NCBI RefSeq assembly: GCF_010728325.1 | Contig: NZ_AP022570.1 | Coordinates: forward strand, 558,001 to 622,000 | From: Mycolicibacterium poriferae | Lineage (GTDB): Bacteria > Actinomycetota > Actinomycetes > Mycobacteriales > Mycobacteriaceae | Direction of reading: 5' to 3' | DNA: 64,000 nt | Shown here: positions 21,404 to 34,585 of the stretch, piece after piece | Layout: every line of letters begins with the position of its first letter | Numbering within the stretch: position 1 is the stretch's first letter | Made by a program: the position numbers and the translations under genes | Notes under the pieces: generated by a model | What the model saw: only the letters and a program-made list of their open reading frames with translations | The model's database searches: none | Told to the model about the DNA's origin: nothing

Positions 21404-21759
21404 GCGCCGGCCCCCGCCCGGGCCGAGATGCGCTCGAGGGCGGTGCGCAGTTCCTGTTCGAGCCGGCGCGACAACGCGTGCCGACTGCCGGGAAGGGCCC
21501 GGATGACGAGGCGGTCGGCGGGGGTCAGATCATCGATGACGGCGCGCGCAACATGGCGCAGCTGCCGCGACACCCGATGGCGTTGCACCGCATTACCCAC
21601 CGCTTTGGAGACGACCAGGCCGATCCTCGGTCCGGGGTCACCGGTCTGGTCAGAACGCAACCGGTATACGACGAGGTCGGGCTGAGCGGCCCGGATCCCC
21701 TGACTGACTGTGGCACCGAACTCGGCCGACCGCGTCATCCGGTTCCGAGCCGGAAGCAC
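21400..21759 (-). CDS. rnpA: Ribonuclease P protein component
   Basis: This basic 119-residue protein partners the RNase P RNA in 5' maturation of tRNA. The RNR motif region is recognisable as [27 protein letters not shown], seen here as [18 protein letters not shown]. The start is GTG 21759 ([14 protein letters not shown]). It lies 21 bp after rpmH and overlaps yidD by 4 bp, the universal bacterial arrangement. Confidence 0.93.
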   Translation of the reverse strand: MLPARNRMTRSAEFGATVSQGIRAAQPDLVVYRLRSDQTGDPGPRIGLVVSKAVGNAVQRHRVSRQLRHVARAVIDDLTPADRLVIRALPGSRHALSRRLEQELRTALERISARAGAGA

Positions 21760-21780
21760 CGCGTCAGACCTTGGACCGGA

Positions 21781-21924
21781 TCACGCAGTCAGCGAGCGAC
21801 GGCCCTTGCGGCGCCGATCCGAGACGATGGCACGCCCGGCGCGGGTGCGCATCCGCAGCCGGAACCCGTGCACACGCGCGCGGCGACGGTTGTTCGGCTG
21901 AAAGGTCCGCTTGCCCTTGGCCAC
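21781..21924 (-). CDS. rpmH: 50S ribosomal protein L34
   Basis: The 47-residue product reads [20 protein letters not shown] and continues [20 protein letters not shown], ending GRRSLTA. This is the complete, highly basic L34. The GTG start at 21924 has AAGGAG 8 bp upstream. It opens the leftward rpmH-rnpA-yidD-yidC-jag-rsmG-parA-parB gene group and is divergent from dnaA. Confidence 0.97.
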   Translation of the reverse strand: MAKGKRTFQPNNRRRARVHGFRLRMRTRAGRAIVSDRRRKGRRSLTA

Positions 21925-22255
21925 GTCAGTCACTCCTTGTTGCGTTTGACCGCCACGCGCCAGCCCGCATGATGTCGGTCATGCCAGGCGCGACGCGGAC
22001 GGCCGTTGGTAAGCTCGTCACTCTTGCCGGCGCGGTCCCCGGTGGCACCGGGTCGCAGCCGTATCACCACTTGCGGGCGACTGTTCGAGGGTACTGACGA
22101 GATTTCGCTCGGTCAAACCTACGGTCAGCGCCCCGATCACTGTCACCGTCATCACACCGGACCCAACTGTCACGCTCGTCTGGAACTATTGGGCCAGTGG
22201 CGATCTCCGCACCCGACGTCCACACGTTCACGGCCCTCGGAATGTTGCAGAACTG

Positions 22256-22284
22256 TTGGCACTCGGAGAGAAAACTGTTAGCTT
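22256..22284 (+). promoter_or_regulatory. Likely dnaA promoter
   Basis: TTGGCA (22256-22261) and TAGCTT (22279-22284) are separated by 17 bp, a good match to the housekeeping TTGACA/TANNNT pattern. It reads toward dnaA with a leader of roughly 220 nt. The DnaA boxes lie downstream of it, within the leader, which would allow autoregulation. Confidence 0.6.
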
Positions 22285-22431
22285 CTGGCAATGCCGATTC
22301 CACACCGGATCGGCGAACGACAACGAAGCGAGGACGCCTCCTCCGCCGCGAGCCCACTGAATGATCATTTGTGACGCGCTCCGGTGTGGAGCGTTCGCGC
22401 CGGTAGACAACACAACGACGACGGGCGTCCC

Positions 22432-22464
22432 ATATCCACAGTCTGTGGATAACTTTGTGGACAA
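22432..22464. promoter_or_regulatory. Cluster of three DnaA boxes upstream of dnaA
   Basis: ATATCCACA (22432-22440) matches 8 of 9 bases of TTATCCACA. TGTGGATAA (22444-22452) is a perfect TTATCCACA on the minus strand. TGTGGACAA (22456-22464) is a perfect TTGTCCACA on the minus strand. The first is inverted relative to the other two, all within 33 bp, about 50 bp before the dnaA start. Confidence 0.8.
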
Positions 22465-22514
22465 TTCGTCTTCGTTCGTCAGGTCGACCCTCGCGTCGGC
22501 CCCGAGGGGGTTGA

Positions 22515-24071
22515 GTGTCTGTGAGCGCTGACCCCGACCCCCCCTTCGTCACCATCTGGAACAACGTCGTCACCGAGCTGAACGGCTCACCGGGCGCGGG
22601 TGGTCGCACGCTGACCCCACAACAGCGGGCCTGGCTCAAACTCGTGCAGCCGCTGGTGCTGACCGAAGGGTTCGCGCTGCTGTCGGTGCCCACCCCGTTC
22701 GTCCAGAACGAGATCGAACGTCACCTCCGCGAACCGATCGTGGCGGCGCTCAGTCGCCAACTGGGCCAGCGCGTCGAACTCGGCGTCCGGATCGCCGATC
22801 CGGCCACCGCATCCACCGACGAACCTGGCCGAGACGGCCACAACGGACGGACCAGCGCGGCATCGACCATGACCGCACTCGATCCCGAAGCCGTCACGGG
22901 CGACGGTGCCGCCGGGACCCCCTTCGAGGACGGCGACGACGACGTCGACGACGACCTGGCCGCACGCGCCAGCGCCGAGGAGAACTGGCCGTCATATTTC
23001 GCCAACCGCGCGGCGAATTCCGCCGGCGACGACGCCACGGGTATCACCCTCAACCGGCGCTACACCTTTGACACGTTCGTCATCGGCGCGTCCAATCGCT
23101 TCGCCCACGCGGCATCGCTGGCCATCGCTGAAGCGCCCGCGCGGGCCTACAACCCGCTGTTCATCTGGGGCGAGTCGGGTCTGGGTAAGACCCACCTCCT
23201 GCACGCGGCCGGCAATTACGCCCAACGACTGTTCCCCGGAATGCGGGTCAAGTACGTCTCGACCGAGGAATTCACCAACGACTTCATCAACTCGCTGCGC
23301 GATGACCGTCGAGCGTCGTTCAAACGCACCTACCGCGACATCGACGTCCTGCTCGTCGACGACATCCAGTTCATCGAGGGCAAAGACGGCATCCAGGAAG
23401 AGTTCTTCCACACGTTCAACACCCTGCACAACGCGAACAAGCAGATCGTCATCTCCTCCGACCGGCCGCCGAAGCAACTGGCCACCCTCGAGGACCGGCT
23501 GCGCACCCGCTTCGAATGGGGTCTCATCACCGATGTCCAGCCTCCGGAGCTGGAGACGCGGATCGCCATTCTGCGCAAGAAGGCTCAGATGGACCGCCTC
23601 GATGTGCCCGGTGATGTCCTGGAGTTGATCGCCAGCCGCATCGAGCGCAACATCCGCGAACTCGAGGGCGCGCTCATCAGGGTCACCGCCTTCGCGTCTC
23701 TGAACAAGACCCCCATCGACAAGTCGCTGGCCGAGATCGTGCTGCGGGATCTCATCTCCGACCCCACCACGATGCAGATCAGCACCGCGGCCATCATGGC
23801 CGCCACCGCGGAGTACTTCGAGACCAGCGTCGACGAACTGCGAGGGCCGGGCAAGACGCGTGCGTTGGCCCAGTCGCGCCAGATCGCGATGTATCTGTGC
23901 CGCGAACTCACGGATCTGTCCCTGCCCAAGATCGGTCAGGCATTCGGGCGCGACCACACCACGGTCATGTACGCCGAGAAGAAGATTCGCGCCGAGATGG
24001 CCGAACGGCGCGAGGTCTTCGACCACGTCAAAGAGCTCACCACTCGGATCCGCCAGCGCGCCAAGCGCTGA
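22515..24071 (+). CDS. dnaA: Chromosomal replication initiator DnaA
   Basis: The 518-residue protein has all four domains. Domain I is at 1-100 ([11 protein letters not shown]...). Domain II is a disordered acidic linker at about 100-165 containing DDDVDDD. Domain III is the AAA+ ATPase with Walker [10 protein letters not shown] and Walker [13 protein letters not shown]. Domain IV is the box-binding domain with the signature [14 protein letters not shown]. It opens oriC DNA as DnaA-ATP. GTG 22515 is used; a second in-frame GTG is two codons downstream. Confidence 0.97.
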   Translation: MSVSADPDPPFVTIWNNVVTELNGSPGAGGRTLTPQQRAWLKLVQPLVLTEGFALLSVPTPFVQNEIERHLREPIVAALSRQLGQRVELGVRIADPATASTDEPGRDGHNGRTSAASTMTALDPEAVTGDGAAGTPFEDGDDDVDDDLAARASAEENWPSYFANRAANSAGDDATGITLNRRYTFDTFVIGASNRFAHAASLAIAEAPARAYNPLFIWGESGLGKTHLLHAAGNYAQRLFPGMRVKYVSTEEFTNDFINSLRDDRRASFKRTYRDIDVLLVDDIQFIEGKDGIQEEFFHTFNTLHNANKQIVISSDRPPKQLATLEDRLRTRFEWGLITDVQPPELETRIAILRKKAQMDRLDVPGDVLELIASRIERNIRELEGALIRVTAFASLNKTPIDKSLAEIVLRDLISDPTTMQISTAAIMAATAEYFETSVDELRGPGKTRALAQSRQIAMYLCRELTDLSLPKIGQAFGRDHTTVMYAEKKIRAEMAERREVFDHVKELTTRIRQRAKR

Positions 24072-24714
24072 ACGCGCAGCCTGTTCTCCACGGCCACGAC
24101 GGCGCCTGCACGCCATGATCGTGGCCTTCGTGGTGCGCCCACACGCTGCCCCGGTGCGCCCGTGCTTTCTCCCGGCGGCGCCGCCAGTGCCCCGAACGGG
24201 CCATGCGATGCCGCCCAGGGCGAAAACGACAGAAAAACTTCTGTACCCACCGCCCCACCTGTCACAGCACCGGGCTGTGCACCGCACTGTGCACTACCTG
24301 AGGTCAACCGTGCGATTCACTCGACGGCGCGTGCACAACGACAGCGTGGTCCACAACCCGTCACCAACCGCGCCGCCGATATCCACAGTCTGCGCACAGG
24401 TCGATGACCCCGCTGGCCAGCGCGGACGCCACGTTGTCCCCAGTATGCACACCACCTACTACTGTTACTGATCTCAATACATCGATTTCTTCTAGAAGAA
24501 GCGTCCTGGGGACACCGTGCTCACATGCCGTCCGAGTGCCCTGAGCGTCGCCGATGTCGGCGCGATGGATTAGCTTTCAAGTTGAGACGGAAAGCTCTAC
24601 GGTGGTTCATCGACAGCCGTTGCGCTTGCCGCGCTGCGTCCACCTGGGCGCACCGTGCGGTGGCGGGAAAACCGCTGATTGAGGCTTTATCGGGGTGTGC
24701 ATCGAAGGGACGCT
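24072..24714. other. oriC: dnaA-dnaN intergenic region
   Basis: This 643-bp gap is the usual location of the mycobacterial origin. Near-consensus DnaA boxes include TGGTCCACA (24347-24355), ATATCCACA (24379-24387) and TTGTCCCCA (24434-24442), each one mismatch from TTGTCCACA or TTATCCACA. An A/T-rich stretch at about 24463-24508 (TGTTACTGATCTC, then ATCGATTTCTTCTAGAAG) stands out from the surrounding GC-rich DNA and is a candidate unwinding element. Few perfect boxes and many weak ones is normal for mycobacteria. Promoter sequences for dnaN must also lie here. Confidence 0.8.
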
Positions 24715-25914
24715 ATGAACGTGGCGACGACAACGGCTGGTCTCACGGATTTGAAATTTCGACTGGCCCGCGAAGACTTCGCCGATGCGGTTGCCTGGGT
24801 AGCTCGCAATCTGCCGTCCCGGCCCACGGTCCCGGTGCTGGCCGGCGTCCTGCTCACCGGCACCGACGAGGGTCTCACGATCTCCGGGTTCGACTACGAG
24901 GTCTCCGCCGAGGTGCAGATTCCAGCCGAGATCGCTTCTCCAGGAAGCGTTTTGGTATCAGGCCGGTTGCTCAGCGACATCGTGCGCGCGCTGCCGGCCA
25001 AGCCGGTCGACGTCAGCGTCGAGGGCACGCGAGTCGCATTGAGCTGCGGAAGTGCACGTTTCTCGCTGCCCACCATGGCGGTCGAGGACTATCCGACGCT
25101 GCCCACCCTGCCCGACGAGACCGGAGTGGTGTCCTCCGAGCTGTTCGCCGAGGCCATCGGCCAGGTCGCGGTCGCGGCGGGCCGCGACGACACGCTGCCC
25201 ATGCTGACCGGTATCCGGGTCGAGATCTCCGGCGAGAAGGTGGTTTTGGCCGCCACCGACCGGTTCCGCCTCGCTGTGCGGGAGCTCACCTGGTCCACCG
25301 ATGCGGCCGGCGTCGAGGCCGCCGTGTTGGTCCCCGCCAAGACGTTGTCCGAAGCAGCCAAGGCCGGCGCTGACGGCACCGACGTGCACCTGTCCCTCGG
25401 CTCGGGCCCGGCGGTCGGCAAGGAAGGTCTGCTCGGTATCCGCAGCAAGGGCAAGCGCAGCACGACCCGCCTGCTCGATGCCGAGTTCCCCAAGTTCCGT
25501 CAGCTGCTGCCGACCGAACACACCGCGATGGCGACGGTGGGAGTCGCCGAGCTCACCGAAGCCATCAAGCGTGTGGCCCTGGTCGCCGACCGCGGCGCGC
25601 AGGTTCGGATGGAATTCGCCGACGGTGTGCTCCGGCTGTCCGCGGGCGCCGACGACGTCGGTCGTGCCGAGGAAGACCTCCCCGTGGAATTCGCCGGCGA
25701 GCCGCTCACCATCGCGTTCAACCCGACCTATCTGACCGACGGCCTCGGTTCGCTGCACTCCGACCGCGTGACATTCGGGTTCACCACACCGAGTCGGCCG
25801 GCGGTGTTGCGTCCGGCCGGCGATGACGACGCCGCGGCCACCGGAGCCGGGCCGTTCCCGGCGGCACAGACCGACTATGTCTACCTGTTGATGCCGGTTC
25901 GCCTTCCCGGCTGA
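24715..25914 (+). CDS. dnaN: DNA polymerase III beta sliding clamp
   Basis: This 399-residue protein forms the ring-shaped processivity clamp. Three tandem clamp domains are evident by length and by segments such as [28 protein letters not shown] and the C-terminal [15 protein letters not shown] 24715 is chosen (MNVATTTAG), with GAAGGGA upstream; an open extension to 24679 lacks family similarity. The protein is the target for many origin-region partners and of griselimycin-type inhibitors. It is followed by gnd 31 bp downstream. Confidence 0.97.
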   Translation: MNVATTTAGLTDLKFRLAREDFADAVAWVARNLPSRPTVPVLAGVLLTGTDEGLTISGFDYEVSAEVQIPAEIASPGSVLVSGRLLSDIVRALPAKPVDVSVEGTRVALSCGSARFSLPTMAVEDYPTLPTLPDETGVVSSELFAEAIGQVAVAAGRDDTLPMLTGIRVEISGEKVVLAATDRFRLAVRELTWSTDAAGVEAAVLVPAKTLSEAAKAGADGTDVHLSLGSGPAVGKEGLLGIRSKGKRSTTRLLDAEFPKFRQLLPTEHTAMATVGVAELTEAIKRVALVADRGAQVRMEFADGVLRLSAGADDVGRAEEDLPVEFAGEPLTIAFNPTYLTDGLGSLHSDRVTFGFTTPSRPAVLRPAGDDDAAATGAGPFPAAQTDYVYLLMPVRLPG

Positions 25915-25945
25915 CCGGTGCGAACACACGAAAAGGGGCGTTGAC

Positions 25946-26839
25946 ATGCAGCTGGGTCTGGTTGGCCTGGGAAAAATGGGGTTCAACATGCGCGCGCGCC
26001 TGCGCGACGGCGGCCACGAGGTCGTCGGATATGACCCTCGGCCCGAAGTGTCCGATGTCGCGTCGCTGGAGGAACTGACAGAGAAGTTGCCCTCTCCCCG
26101 GGTCGTCTGGGTGATGGTGCCCTCCGGAACGGTCACCAACGAGACCATCGTCGGTCTGGCCGGGGTGCTCGAGAAGGGCGATCTGGTGATCGACGGGGGC
26201 AACTCTCGTTACACCGAAGACCAGCCGCACGCACACCTGTTGGCCAATAAAGGAATTGGGTTCATCGACGCCGGTGTGTCGGGTGGTATCTGGGGGCTGA
26301 CCGAAGGCTATGGCCTGATGGTGGGCGGTTCCGAGGCCGACGTCGAGCGCGTCATGCCGATCTTCGACACGCTGCGCCCGCCCGGACCCCGTGAGGACGG
26401 GTTCGTCCATGCCGGCCCGGTCGGTGCGGGTCACTTCGCCAAGATGGTGCACAACGGGGTCGAGTACGCGTTGATGACTGCCTATGCCGAGGGTTACGAG
26501 ATGCTGGCCGCCGAAGAGCTGGTTCAGAATCCGCAGGCGGTCTACCAAGCCTGGACGAACGGCACAGTGGTGCGGTCGTGGTTGCAGCAGCTGCTGGCCA
26601 AGGCGCTCAAGGAAGACCCGAATCTCGCCGAGATCAGCGGCTACACCGAGGATTCCGGCGAGGGACGCTGGACGGTGGAGGAAGCGATCAGGCTGCGTGT
26701 GCCGGTGCCCGGCATCGCGGCATCGCTGTTCGCGCGGTTCCTGTCGCGGCAGGACGACTCCCCCACCATGAAGGCGGTGTCGGCACTGCGCAACCAGTTC
26801 GGCGGACACGCGGTGAAGCGAATCAGCGAGTCCGGCTGA
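25946..26839 (+). CDS. gnd: 6-phosphogluconate dehydrogenase (decarboxylating), short YqeC/GndA type
   Basis: This 297-residue NAD(P)-dependent enzyme of the pentose phosphate pathway oxidises 6-phosphogluconate to ribulose 5-phosphate and CO2. The Rossmann GLGKMGFNM opens the protein, followed by VIDGGNSRYTED and the catalytic GHFAKMVHNGVEYALM with Lys and His-Asn. It belongs to the short class of about 300 residues rather than the 470-residue class. Its position between dnaN and recF is a known feature of several fast-growing mycobacteria and other actinobacteria; M. tuberculosis lacks it here. Confidence 0.92.
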   Translation: MQLGLVGLGKMGFNMRARLRDGGHEVVGYDPRPEVSDVASLEELTEKLPSPRVVWVMVPSGTVTNETIVGLAGVLEKGDLVIDGGNSRYTEDQPHAHLLANKGIGFIDAGVSGGIWGLTEGYGLMVGGSEADVERVMPIFDTLRPPGPREDGFVHAGPVGAGHFAKMVHNGVEYALMTAYAEGYEMLAAEELVQNPQAVYQAWTNGTVVRSWLQQLLAKALKEDPNLAEISGYTEDSGEGRWTVEEAIRLRVPVPGIAASLFARFLSRQDDSPTMKAVSALRNQFGGHAVKRISESG

Positions 26840-26851
26840 GCGAGAAGATCG

Positions 26852-28012
26852 GTGTACGTCCGCCACCTCGTCTTGACCGATTTCCGGTCGTGGCCGCGAG
26901 CCGAGCTCGAGCTCGCTCCGGGGCGGACGGTGTTCGTCGGGCCCAACGGCTTCGGTAAGACCAATCTTGTTGAAGCACTGTGGTATTCAGCGACTCTGAA
27001 TTCCCATCGGGTTGCCACGGACGCTCCGTTGATCCGGGTCGGCGCTGACAGGGCGATCATCTCGACGATCGTCGTCAACGAGGGCCGCGAGTTGGCCGTG
27101 GACCTGGACATCACGTCCGGCCGGGCGAACAAAGCCAGGCTCAACCGCTCACCGGTCCGATCCGCCCGCGAGGTGCTCGGGGTTCTGCGCGCGGTGTTGT
27201 TCGCCCCGGAAGATCTTGCCCTCGTCCGTGGCGACCCGGCAGAACGGCGGCGCTATCTCGACGAATTGGCCACCACGCGGCGGCCGACGATCGCCGGGGT
27301 CCGCGCGGACTACGACAAAGTGGTGCGCCAGCGCACCGCGTTGCTCAAGACCGCCGCCGGTTCCCGGTTCCGCGGTGACGACAGTGCCCTGCAAACCCTG
27401 GACGTGTGGGACGGCCACCTCGCCGCCCACGGCGCCCAACTGATCGCTGCCCGAATCGATCTCGTCAACGAGCTGGCTCCGGAGGTCGAGAAGGCCTATC
27501 AGCTGCTCGCGCCTGCGTCGCGGCCTGCGTCGGTGCGGTACCGCAGCCGCGTTGACGTCGTCGAGCACGAGGCTGCCGCCGGTAACACCGATGTCGAGGT
27601 GTTGGAGGCGGCGCTGCTCGACGAGCTGAGTCGGCGCCGGCCCGCCGAACTGGAGCGGGGAGTCTGTCTGGTGGGTCCCCACCGTGATGACCTCGAGCTC
27701 AGACTGGGCGAGCAGATCGCCAAAGGGTTCGCCAGCCACGGTGAATCGTGGTCCATGGCGCTGTCGTTGAGGTTGGCGTCCTACGAGTTGCTGCGCGCCG
27801 AAGGGAGCGATCCGGTGCTGCTGCTCGACGACGTGTTCGCCGAACTGGACACCGCACGCCGCGAGGCCTTGGCGCAGGTCGCCGCGTCGGCCGAGCAGGT
27901 GTTGGTCACCGCCGCGGTCGCCGAGGACATCCCCGCCGACTGGGACGCGCGGCGCATCGACATCACCATGCGGGACACGGATTCCGGCCGGATCTCGGAG
28001 GTGCAGCAGTGA
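26852..28012 (+). CDS. recF: DNA replication and repair protein RecF
   Basis: This 386-residue SMC-like ATPase loads RecA at gapped DNA. Walker A is [11 protein letters not shown], the ABC signature lies in [16 protein letters not shown], and Walker B is [13 protein letters not shown]. The start is GTG 26852, 12 bp after gnd. The stop overlaps the start of the DciA-like gene by 4 bp (GTGA), so the two are translationally coupled. Length and order are as in other mycobacteria. Confidence 0.95.
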   Translation: MYVRHLVLTDFRSWPRAELELAPGRTVFVGPNGFGKTNLVEALWYSATLNSHRVATDAPLIRVGADRAIISTIVVNEGRELAVDLDITSGRANKARLNRSPVRSAREVLGVLRAVLFAPEDLALVRGDPAERRRYLDELATTRRPTIAGVRADYDKVVRQRTALLKTAAGSRFRGDDSALQTLDVWDGHLAAHGAQLIAARIDLVNELAPEVEKAYQLLAPASRPASVRYRSRVDVVEHEAAAGNTDVEVLEAALLDELSRRRPAELERGVCLVGPHRDDLELRLGEQIAKGFASHGESWSMALSLRLASYELLRAEGSDPVLLLDDVFAELDTARREALAQVAASAEQVLVTAAVAEDIPADWDARRIDITMRDTDSGRISEVQQ

Positions 28013-28578
28013 GCGACGAACCGGACAACACCGAGGGCGCTGCCGGCCCGCCGGCACATCTGTCCCATCTGTCGGGCATGGATCTGGTGCGCCGCACCCT
28101 CGAGGAGGCCCGGGGCGCGGCGCGTCAGCAGGGGAAAAACGTGGGGCACGGCCGCAGCGCGCCGCCGCCGAGGCGGGTCGCCGGTGGCGGGCGGCGGCGC
28201 TGGTCGGGACCGGGGCCGGACGGCCGCGACCCGCAACTGTTCGGCAATGTCACCAACGAACTGGCCCGCAGCCGCGGATGGTCGAACCGGGTCGCCCAAG
28301 GGGCGGTGTTCGGCCGGTGGCGGTCCGTGGTCGGCGATCAGATCGCCGCCCACGCCTCCCCGACCTCACTGCACGAGGGTGTGTTGACCGTGTCCGCGGA
28401 GTCCACGGCGTGGGCCACCCAGTTGCGATTGGTGCAATCGCAGCTGCTGGCCAAGATCGCCGCAGCCGTCGGCGACGGTGTCGTGACATCGTTGAAGATC
28501 CAGGGACCGGTCGGACCGTCCTGGCAGAAGGGCCGCTACAGCGTGCGGGGTCGCGGGCCCCGCGACACCTACGGGTGA
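28009..28578 (+). CDS. DciA-like DUF721 protein (Rv0004-like)
   Basis: The 189-residue protein has a disordered N-terminal half rich in Gly/Arg ([15 protein letters not shown]). The C-terminal DUF721/DciA domain contains [19 protein letters not shown] and [18 protein letters not shown] with [13 protein letters not shown]. DciA-type proteins help load the replicative helicase in bacteria lacking DnaC/DnaI; work in mycobacteria supports this role. It overlaps recF by 4 bp and precedes the gyrB leader. The start is GTG 28009. Confidence 0.85.
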   Translation: MSDEPDNTEGAAGPPAHLSHLSGMDLVRRTLEEARGAARQQGKNVGHGRSAPPPRRVAGGGRRRWSGPGPDGRDPQLFGNVTNELARSRGWSNRVAQGAVFGRWRSVVGDQIAAHASPTSLHEGVLTVSAESTAWATQLRLVQSQLLAKIAAAVGDGVVTSLKIQGPVGPSWQKGRYSVRGRGPRDTYG

Positions 28579-28714
28579 GTTCCGGGCGCTGCGGCTGAGA
28601 GCCACCAGGACGCGAGCGCAGAGTTTCCGAGGCGTCAAGACCTATCCTGAATCGAGAAATTCCGTGCACGGCGCGATTAGGTGCGTAGAAACGCCGCCAC
28701 AGAATCGGTCCTGA

Positions 28715-30826
<2,112 letters not shown>

Positions 30827-30860
30827 TTACTGATTCTGCGATAGGGCCAGGGAAAACTCT

Positions 30861-33386
30861 ATGACTGACACCACGTTGCCGCCAGGCGACGAAGCCGGCG
30901 ACCGCATCGAACCGGTCGACATCCAGCAGGAGATGCAGCGCAGCTACATCGACTATGCGATGAGCGTCATCGTCGGGCGTGCGCTGCCCGAGGTGCGGGA
31001 CGGTCTCAAGCCGGTGCACCGCCGGGTGCTCTACGCGATGTTCGACTCCGGGTTCCGGCCCGACCGCAGCCACGCGAAATCCGCGCGCTCGGTGGCCGAG
31101 ACGATGGGTAACTACCACCCGCACGGCGACGCGTCGATCTACGACACCCTGGTGCGCATGGCGCAGCCGTGGTCGTTGCGCTATCCCCTGGTGGACGGGC
31201 AGGGCAACTTCGGTTCGCCGGGCAACGATCCGCCAGCCGCGATGCGCTACACCGAGGCGCGGCTGACTCCCCTGGCGATGGAGATGCTGCGCGAAATCGA
31301 CGAGGAGACAGTCGATTTCGTCCCGAACTACGACGGTCGGGTGCAGGAGCCGACGGTTCTGCCAAGCCGGTTCCCGAACCTGCTGGCCAATGGTTCGGGC
31401 GGCATCGCGGTCGGCATGGCCACCAACATCCCGCCGCACAATCTCGGCGAGCTCGCCGAGGCGGTGTACTGGTGCCTGGACAACCACGAGGCCGACGAGG
31501 AAGCCACCCTGGCCGCGGTCTGCGAGCGCGTCAAGGGTCCCGACTTCCCCACCCACGGCCTGATCGTCGGGTCCCAGGGCATCGAGGACACCTACAAGAC
31601 CGGTCGCGGATCGATCCGGATGCGTGGCGTCGTCGAGATCGAGGAGGACTCGCGCGGTCGCACCGCGATCGTCATCACCGAGTTGCCCTATCAGGTCAAC
31701 CACGACAACTTCATCACCTCGATCGCCGAGCAGGTCCGCGACGGCAAGATGGCCGGGATCTCCAACATCGAAGACCAGTCCAGCGACCGGGTCGGTCTGC
31801 GCATCGTCGTCGAGATCAAGCGCGACGCGGTGGCCAAGGTGGTGCTGAACAACCTCTACAAGCACACCCAGCTGCAGACCAGCTTCGGCGCGAACATGCT
31901 CTCGATCGTCGACGGCGTCCCGCGCACCCTGCGCCTGGACCAGATGATCCGCCACTACGTCAATCACCAACTCGACGTCATCATCCGGCGGACCACCTAC
32001 CGGCTGCGGAAAGCCAACGAACGGGCCCACATCCTGCGCGGCCTGGTCAAGGCGCTCGATGCGCTCGACGAAGTGATCGCGCTGATCCGGGCCTCGGAGA
32101 GCGCCGACGTCGCCCGCACCGGCCTGATGGAACTCCTCGACGTCGACGAGATCCAGGCGCAGGCGATCCTCGACATGCAGTTGCGCCGGTTGGCCGCTCT
32201 GGAACGCCAGCGCATCGTCGACGACCTGGCCAAGATCGAGGCCGAGATCGCCGACCTCGAGGACATCCTGGCCAAGCCGGAACGCCAGCGGGCCATCGTG
32301 CGCGACGAACTCAAGGAGATCGTCGACAAGCACGGCGACGCGCGCCGCACCCGGATCATCCCGGCCGACGGGGACGTCGCCGACGAGGACCTGATCGCCC
32401 GCGAAGAGGTGGTCGTCACGATCACCGAGACCGGTTACGCCAAGCGGACCAAGTCCGACCTGTACCGCAGCCAGAAGCGCGGCGGCAAGGGTGTGCAGGG
32501 CGCCGGCCTCAAGCAGGACGACATCGTCAACCACTTCTTCGTCTGCTCCACCCACGACTGGATCCTGTTCTTCACCACGCAGGGCCGGGTGTACCGGGCC
32601 AAGGCCTATGACCTGCCCGAGGCCTCCCGCACCGCGCGGGGCCAGCACGTGGCCAACCTGCTGGCGTTCCAGCCCGAGGAGCGCATCGCCCAGGTCATCC
32701 AGCTCAAGAGCTACGAAGACGCGCCCTATCTCGTGCTGGCCACCCGCAACGGACTGGTCAAGAAGTCGAAGCTCACCGACTTCGACTCCAACCGGTCCGG
32801 CGGCATCGTCGCGGTGAACCTGCGCGACGGCGACGAGCTGGTCGGTGCGATCCTGTGCTCCGCGGACGACGACCTGCTGCTGGTGTCGGCCAAGGGCCAG
32901 TCGATCCGCTTCTCGGCCACCGATGAGGTGTTGCGCCCGATGGGGCGGGCCACCTCCGGTGTGCAGGGGATGCGGTTCAACACCGACGATGCTCTGCTGT
33001 CGCTCAACGTGGTCCGTGACGACACGTATCTGCTGGTCGCGACCTCCGGCGGGTACGCCAAGCGCACCGCGATCGAGGAGTACCCGGTGCAGGGCCGCGG
33101 CGGCAAGGGTGTGCTGACGATTCAGTTCGACCGGCGTCGTGGCACGCTGGTCGGAGCGCTGATCGTCGACAACGACACCGAGCTGTACGCCATCACCTCC
33201 GGTGGTGGGGTCATCCGCACCGGTGCTCGACAGGTCCGTAAAGCCGGGCGCCAGACCAAGGGCGTTCGCTTGATGAACCTGGGTGAGGGCGACACACTTA
33301 TCGCGATCGCGCGCAACGCCGAAGCCGGCGACAGCACCGACGAGGTCAACACCGACCCGGGCGCGCCGACCAGTGAGGAGTCGTAG
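30861..33386 (+). CDS. gyrA: DNA gyrase subunit A
   Basis: This 841-residue protein is the DNA-cleaving half of gyrase. The active-site Tyr lies in [14 protein letters not shown]. The quinolone-determining region reads [15 protein letters not shown] with Ala91, Ser92 and Asp95 (equivalent to A90, S91, D94 of M. tuberculosis), so no classical fluoroquinolone-resistance substitution is present. The C-terminal beta-pinwheel carries the GyrA box [14 protein letters not shown] sequence ([11 protein letters not shown]). No intein interrupts the gene, unlike in some mycobacteria. The start is ATG 30861. Confidence 0.97.
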   Translation: MTDTTLPPGDEAGDRIEPVDIQQEMQRSYIDYAMSVIVGRALPEVRDGLKPVHRRVLYAMFDSGFRPDRSHAKSARSVAETMGNYHPHGDASIYDTLVRMAQPWSLRYPLVDGQGNFGSPGNDPPAAMRYTEARLTPLAMEMLREIDEETVDFVPNYDGRVQEPTVLPSRFPNLLANGSGGIAVGMATNIPPHNLGELAEAVYWCLDNHEADEEATLAAVCERVKGPDFPTHGLIVGSQGIEDTYKTGRGSIRMRGVVEIEEDSRGRTAIVITELPYQVNHDNFITSIAEQVRDGKMAGISNIEDQSSDRVGLRIVVEIKRDAVAKVVLNNLYKHTQLQTSFGANMLSIVDGVPRTLRLDQMIRHYVNHQLDVIIRRTTYRLRKANERAHILRGLVKALDALDEVIALIRASESADVARTGLMELLDVDEIQAQAILDMQLRRLAALERQRIVDDLAKIEAEIADLEDILAKPERQRAIVRDELKEIVDKHGDARRTRIIPADGDVADEDLIAREEVVVTITETGYAKRTKSDLYRSQKRGGKGVQGAGLKQDDIVNHFFVCSTHDWILFFTTQGRVYRAKAYDLPEASRTARGQHVANLLAFQPEERIAQVIQLKSYEDAPYLVLATRNGLVKKSKLTDFDSNRSGGIVAVNLRDGDELVGAILCSADDDLLLVSAKGQSIRFSATDEVLRPMGRATSGVQGMRFNTDDALLSLNVVRDDTYLLVATSGGYAKRTAIEEYPVQGRGGKGVLTIQFDRRRGTLVGALIVDNDTELYAITSGGGVIRTGARQVRKAGRQTKGVRLMNLGEGDTLIAIARNAEAGDSTDEVNTDPGAPTSEES

Positions 33387-34436
33387 GTGAGCTCACCCAA
33401 CGAGCCGGGTTCTGCTCATGACGCAGGTTCGTCGGGCGGCCAGGCGCCGCGTGGGGGGCCGCAGCAGTCGGGCTCGTCGCCGGCGCATGTGGCCGAGTCC
33501 GGCGACGTCCCACCCTGGCAGCGGGGGCCGGCAGCCCGCGCTCGCCAGCAGCAGACTCCGGACGGATCGGCCGGTGAGGCCCGGCGCAGCGGCGGGCAGC
33601 AGGGCCTGGATGCGCGGCTGAACCGCTTCATCGCGGGCGGTTCCCCGGCCGAGGGCGACACCACCTCACGCAATGAGCGCACCGACACGATCCGACCCGA
33701 CAACGCCAGAGCGGACAGTGCCAGACCGGACACTGCCCGGCCGGAGGCCGGGCGTGCCGACGGTGCAAGGCCAGAGGCCGGCCGCCCGGAGTCGCGGCCC
33801 GAGGGTCCCCGCCCGGATGCGCGGCCCGAAGGCCCCCGACCTGAAGCGGGCCGTCCCGATGCGGGGCGTCCCGATGCGGGGCGTCCCGACGGCAGCCGCA
33901 CCGAGCAGGCCGCCCGGCCGGAAGGCGGCAAGTACAACAGCGAGCTGCCCGACCTGTCCGGTCCGATGCCGCGTCCGGCGCAGCAGCGCAAACCGGCCGA
34001 GCGTCCCAGCGGGGAGCAGCGCCCGCCACAGCCGAACAGGGGCGTGCAGGTCGCGACCCGCCAGCACAAGGGTCCGGTGCGGGCAAGCATGCAGATCCGC
34101 CGCATCGACCCGTGGAGCACGCTGAAGGTGTCGCTGCTGTTGTCGGTGGCGTTGTTCTTCGTGTGGATGATCGCGGTGGCGTTCCTGTATCTGGTCCTCG
34201 GCGGAATGGGCGTCTGGACGAAGCTGAACAGCAACGTCGGCGACCTGCTGACCAGTGCCAGCGGCGCCTCCGGCGGTGAGCTGGTGTCCAGCGGCACGAT
34301 CTTCGGCGGCGCGGCACTGATCGGCCTGGTCAACATCGTGCTGTTGACGGCAGCCGCCACGATCGGGGCGTTCATCTACAACCTGACCACCGACCTGGTC
34401 GGTGGTGTCGAGGTGACCCTCGCCGATCGCGACTGA
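33387..34436 (+). CDS. DUF3566 membrane protein with a long disordered N-terminus (Rv0007-like)
   Basis: The 349-residue protein begins directly after the gyrA stop with GTG 33387. About 220 residues are Pro/Arg/Gly/Ala-rich and disordered, with degenerate repeats of the type ARPEAGRPD. The C-terminal DUF3566 domain starts at [20 protein letters not shown] and holds two membrane helices ([21 protein letters not shown] split, and [19 protein letters not shown]). The family's role is unknown; M. tuberculosis Rv0007 sits in the same place. It is co-transcribed with gyrBA by spacing. The repeat region may vary in length between strains. Confidence 0.88.
   Translation: MSSPNEPGSAHDAGSSGGQAPRGGPQQSGSSPAHVAESGDVPPWQRGPAARARQQQTPDGSAGEARRSGGQQGLDARLNRFIAGGSPAEGDTTSRNERTDTIRPDNARADSARPDTARPEAGRADGARPEAGRPESRPEGPRPDARPEGPRPEAGRPDAGRPDAGRPDGSRTEQAARPEGGKYNSELPDLSGPMPRPAQQRKPAERPSGEQRPPQPNRGVQVATRQHKGPVRASMQIRRIDPWSTLKVSLLLSVALFFVWMIAVAFLYLVLGGMGVWTKLNSNVGDLLTSASGASGGELVSSGTIFGGAALIGLVNIVLLTAAATIGAFIYNLTTDLVGGVEVTLADRD
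33690..33905. repeat. Degenerate tandem repeat coding for (A/G)RP(D/E) units
   Basis: Within the DUF3566 gene, units such as GCCAGACCGGAC and GGGCGTCCCGATGCG recur. The 15-bp unit GGGCGTCCCGATGCG is repeated almost exactly around 33853-33890, encoding [14 protein letters not shown]. The repeats are in frame, so they lengthen a disordered cytoplasmic arm rather than disrupt it. Confidence 0.7.
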
Positions 34437-34440
34437 CGGT

Positions 34441-34470
34441 TTGGGAGACAGCGACACCGTACGGTAATCT
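34441..34470 (+). promoter_or_regulatory. Candidate promoter of the tRNA-Ile/tRNA-Ala locus
   Basis: TTGGGA (34441-34446) and TAATCT (34465-34470), spaced by 18 bp, lie 24 bp before tRNA-Ile. They would drive tRNA-Ile, the DLW-39 gene, the broken tRNA-Ala and, by read-through, the element-borne tRNA-Ala. The match is moderate. Confidence 0.4.
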
Positions 34471-34494
34471 CGTCGCTCGGCCCGTGTGGTGCAC

Positions 34495-34568
34495 GGGGCT
34501 ATAGCTCAGGCGGTTAGAGCGCTTCGCTGATAACGAAGAGGTCGGAGGTTCGAGTCCTCCTAGCCCCA
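34495..34568 (+). tRNA. ileT: tRNA-Ile (GAT)
   Basis: A full cloverleaf is present: acceptor GGGGCTA/TAGCCCC, D-stem GCTC/GAGC, anticodon loop CTGATAA with anticodon GAT, T-stem GGAGG/CCTCC with loop TTCGAGT, and discriminator A. The CCA end is not encoded (ACG follows). It sits between gyrA and tRNA-Ala as in other mycobacteria. Confidence 0.97.
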
Positions 34569-34585
34569 CGGAAAGGTTCACATCG

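Larger units (their letters stand above)
21925..22514. other. rpmH-dnaA intergenic control region
   Basis: This 590-bp gap separates divergent rpmH and dnaA. It contains a sigma-70-like dnaA promoter (22256-22284), three DnaA-box sequences (22432-22464) and a purine-rich GAGGGGG just before the dnaA GTG. The left part must hold the rpmH promoter, but I could not pick clear elements. No coding sequence is evident. Confidence 0.7.

Noticed and set aside
24525..25373. A plus-strand frame of 282 residues overlapping the dnaN start
   Set aside because: It lies in another frame of dnaN, and its oriC part has no ribosome-binding site or family features.
30861..33386. Possible intein or fluoroquinolone-resistance substitutions in gyrA
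   Set aside because: The gene is continuous at 841 residues, and Ala91, Ser92 and Asp95 are the susceptible-type residues.
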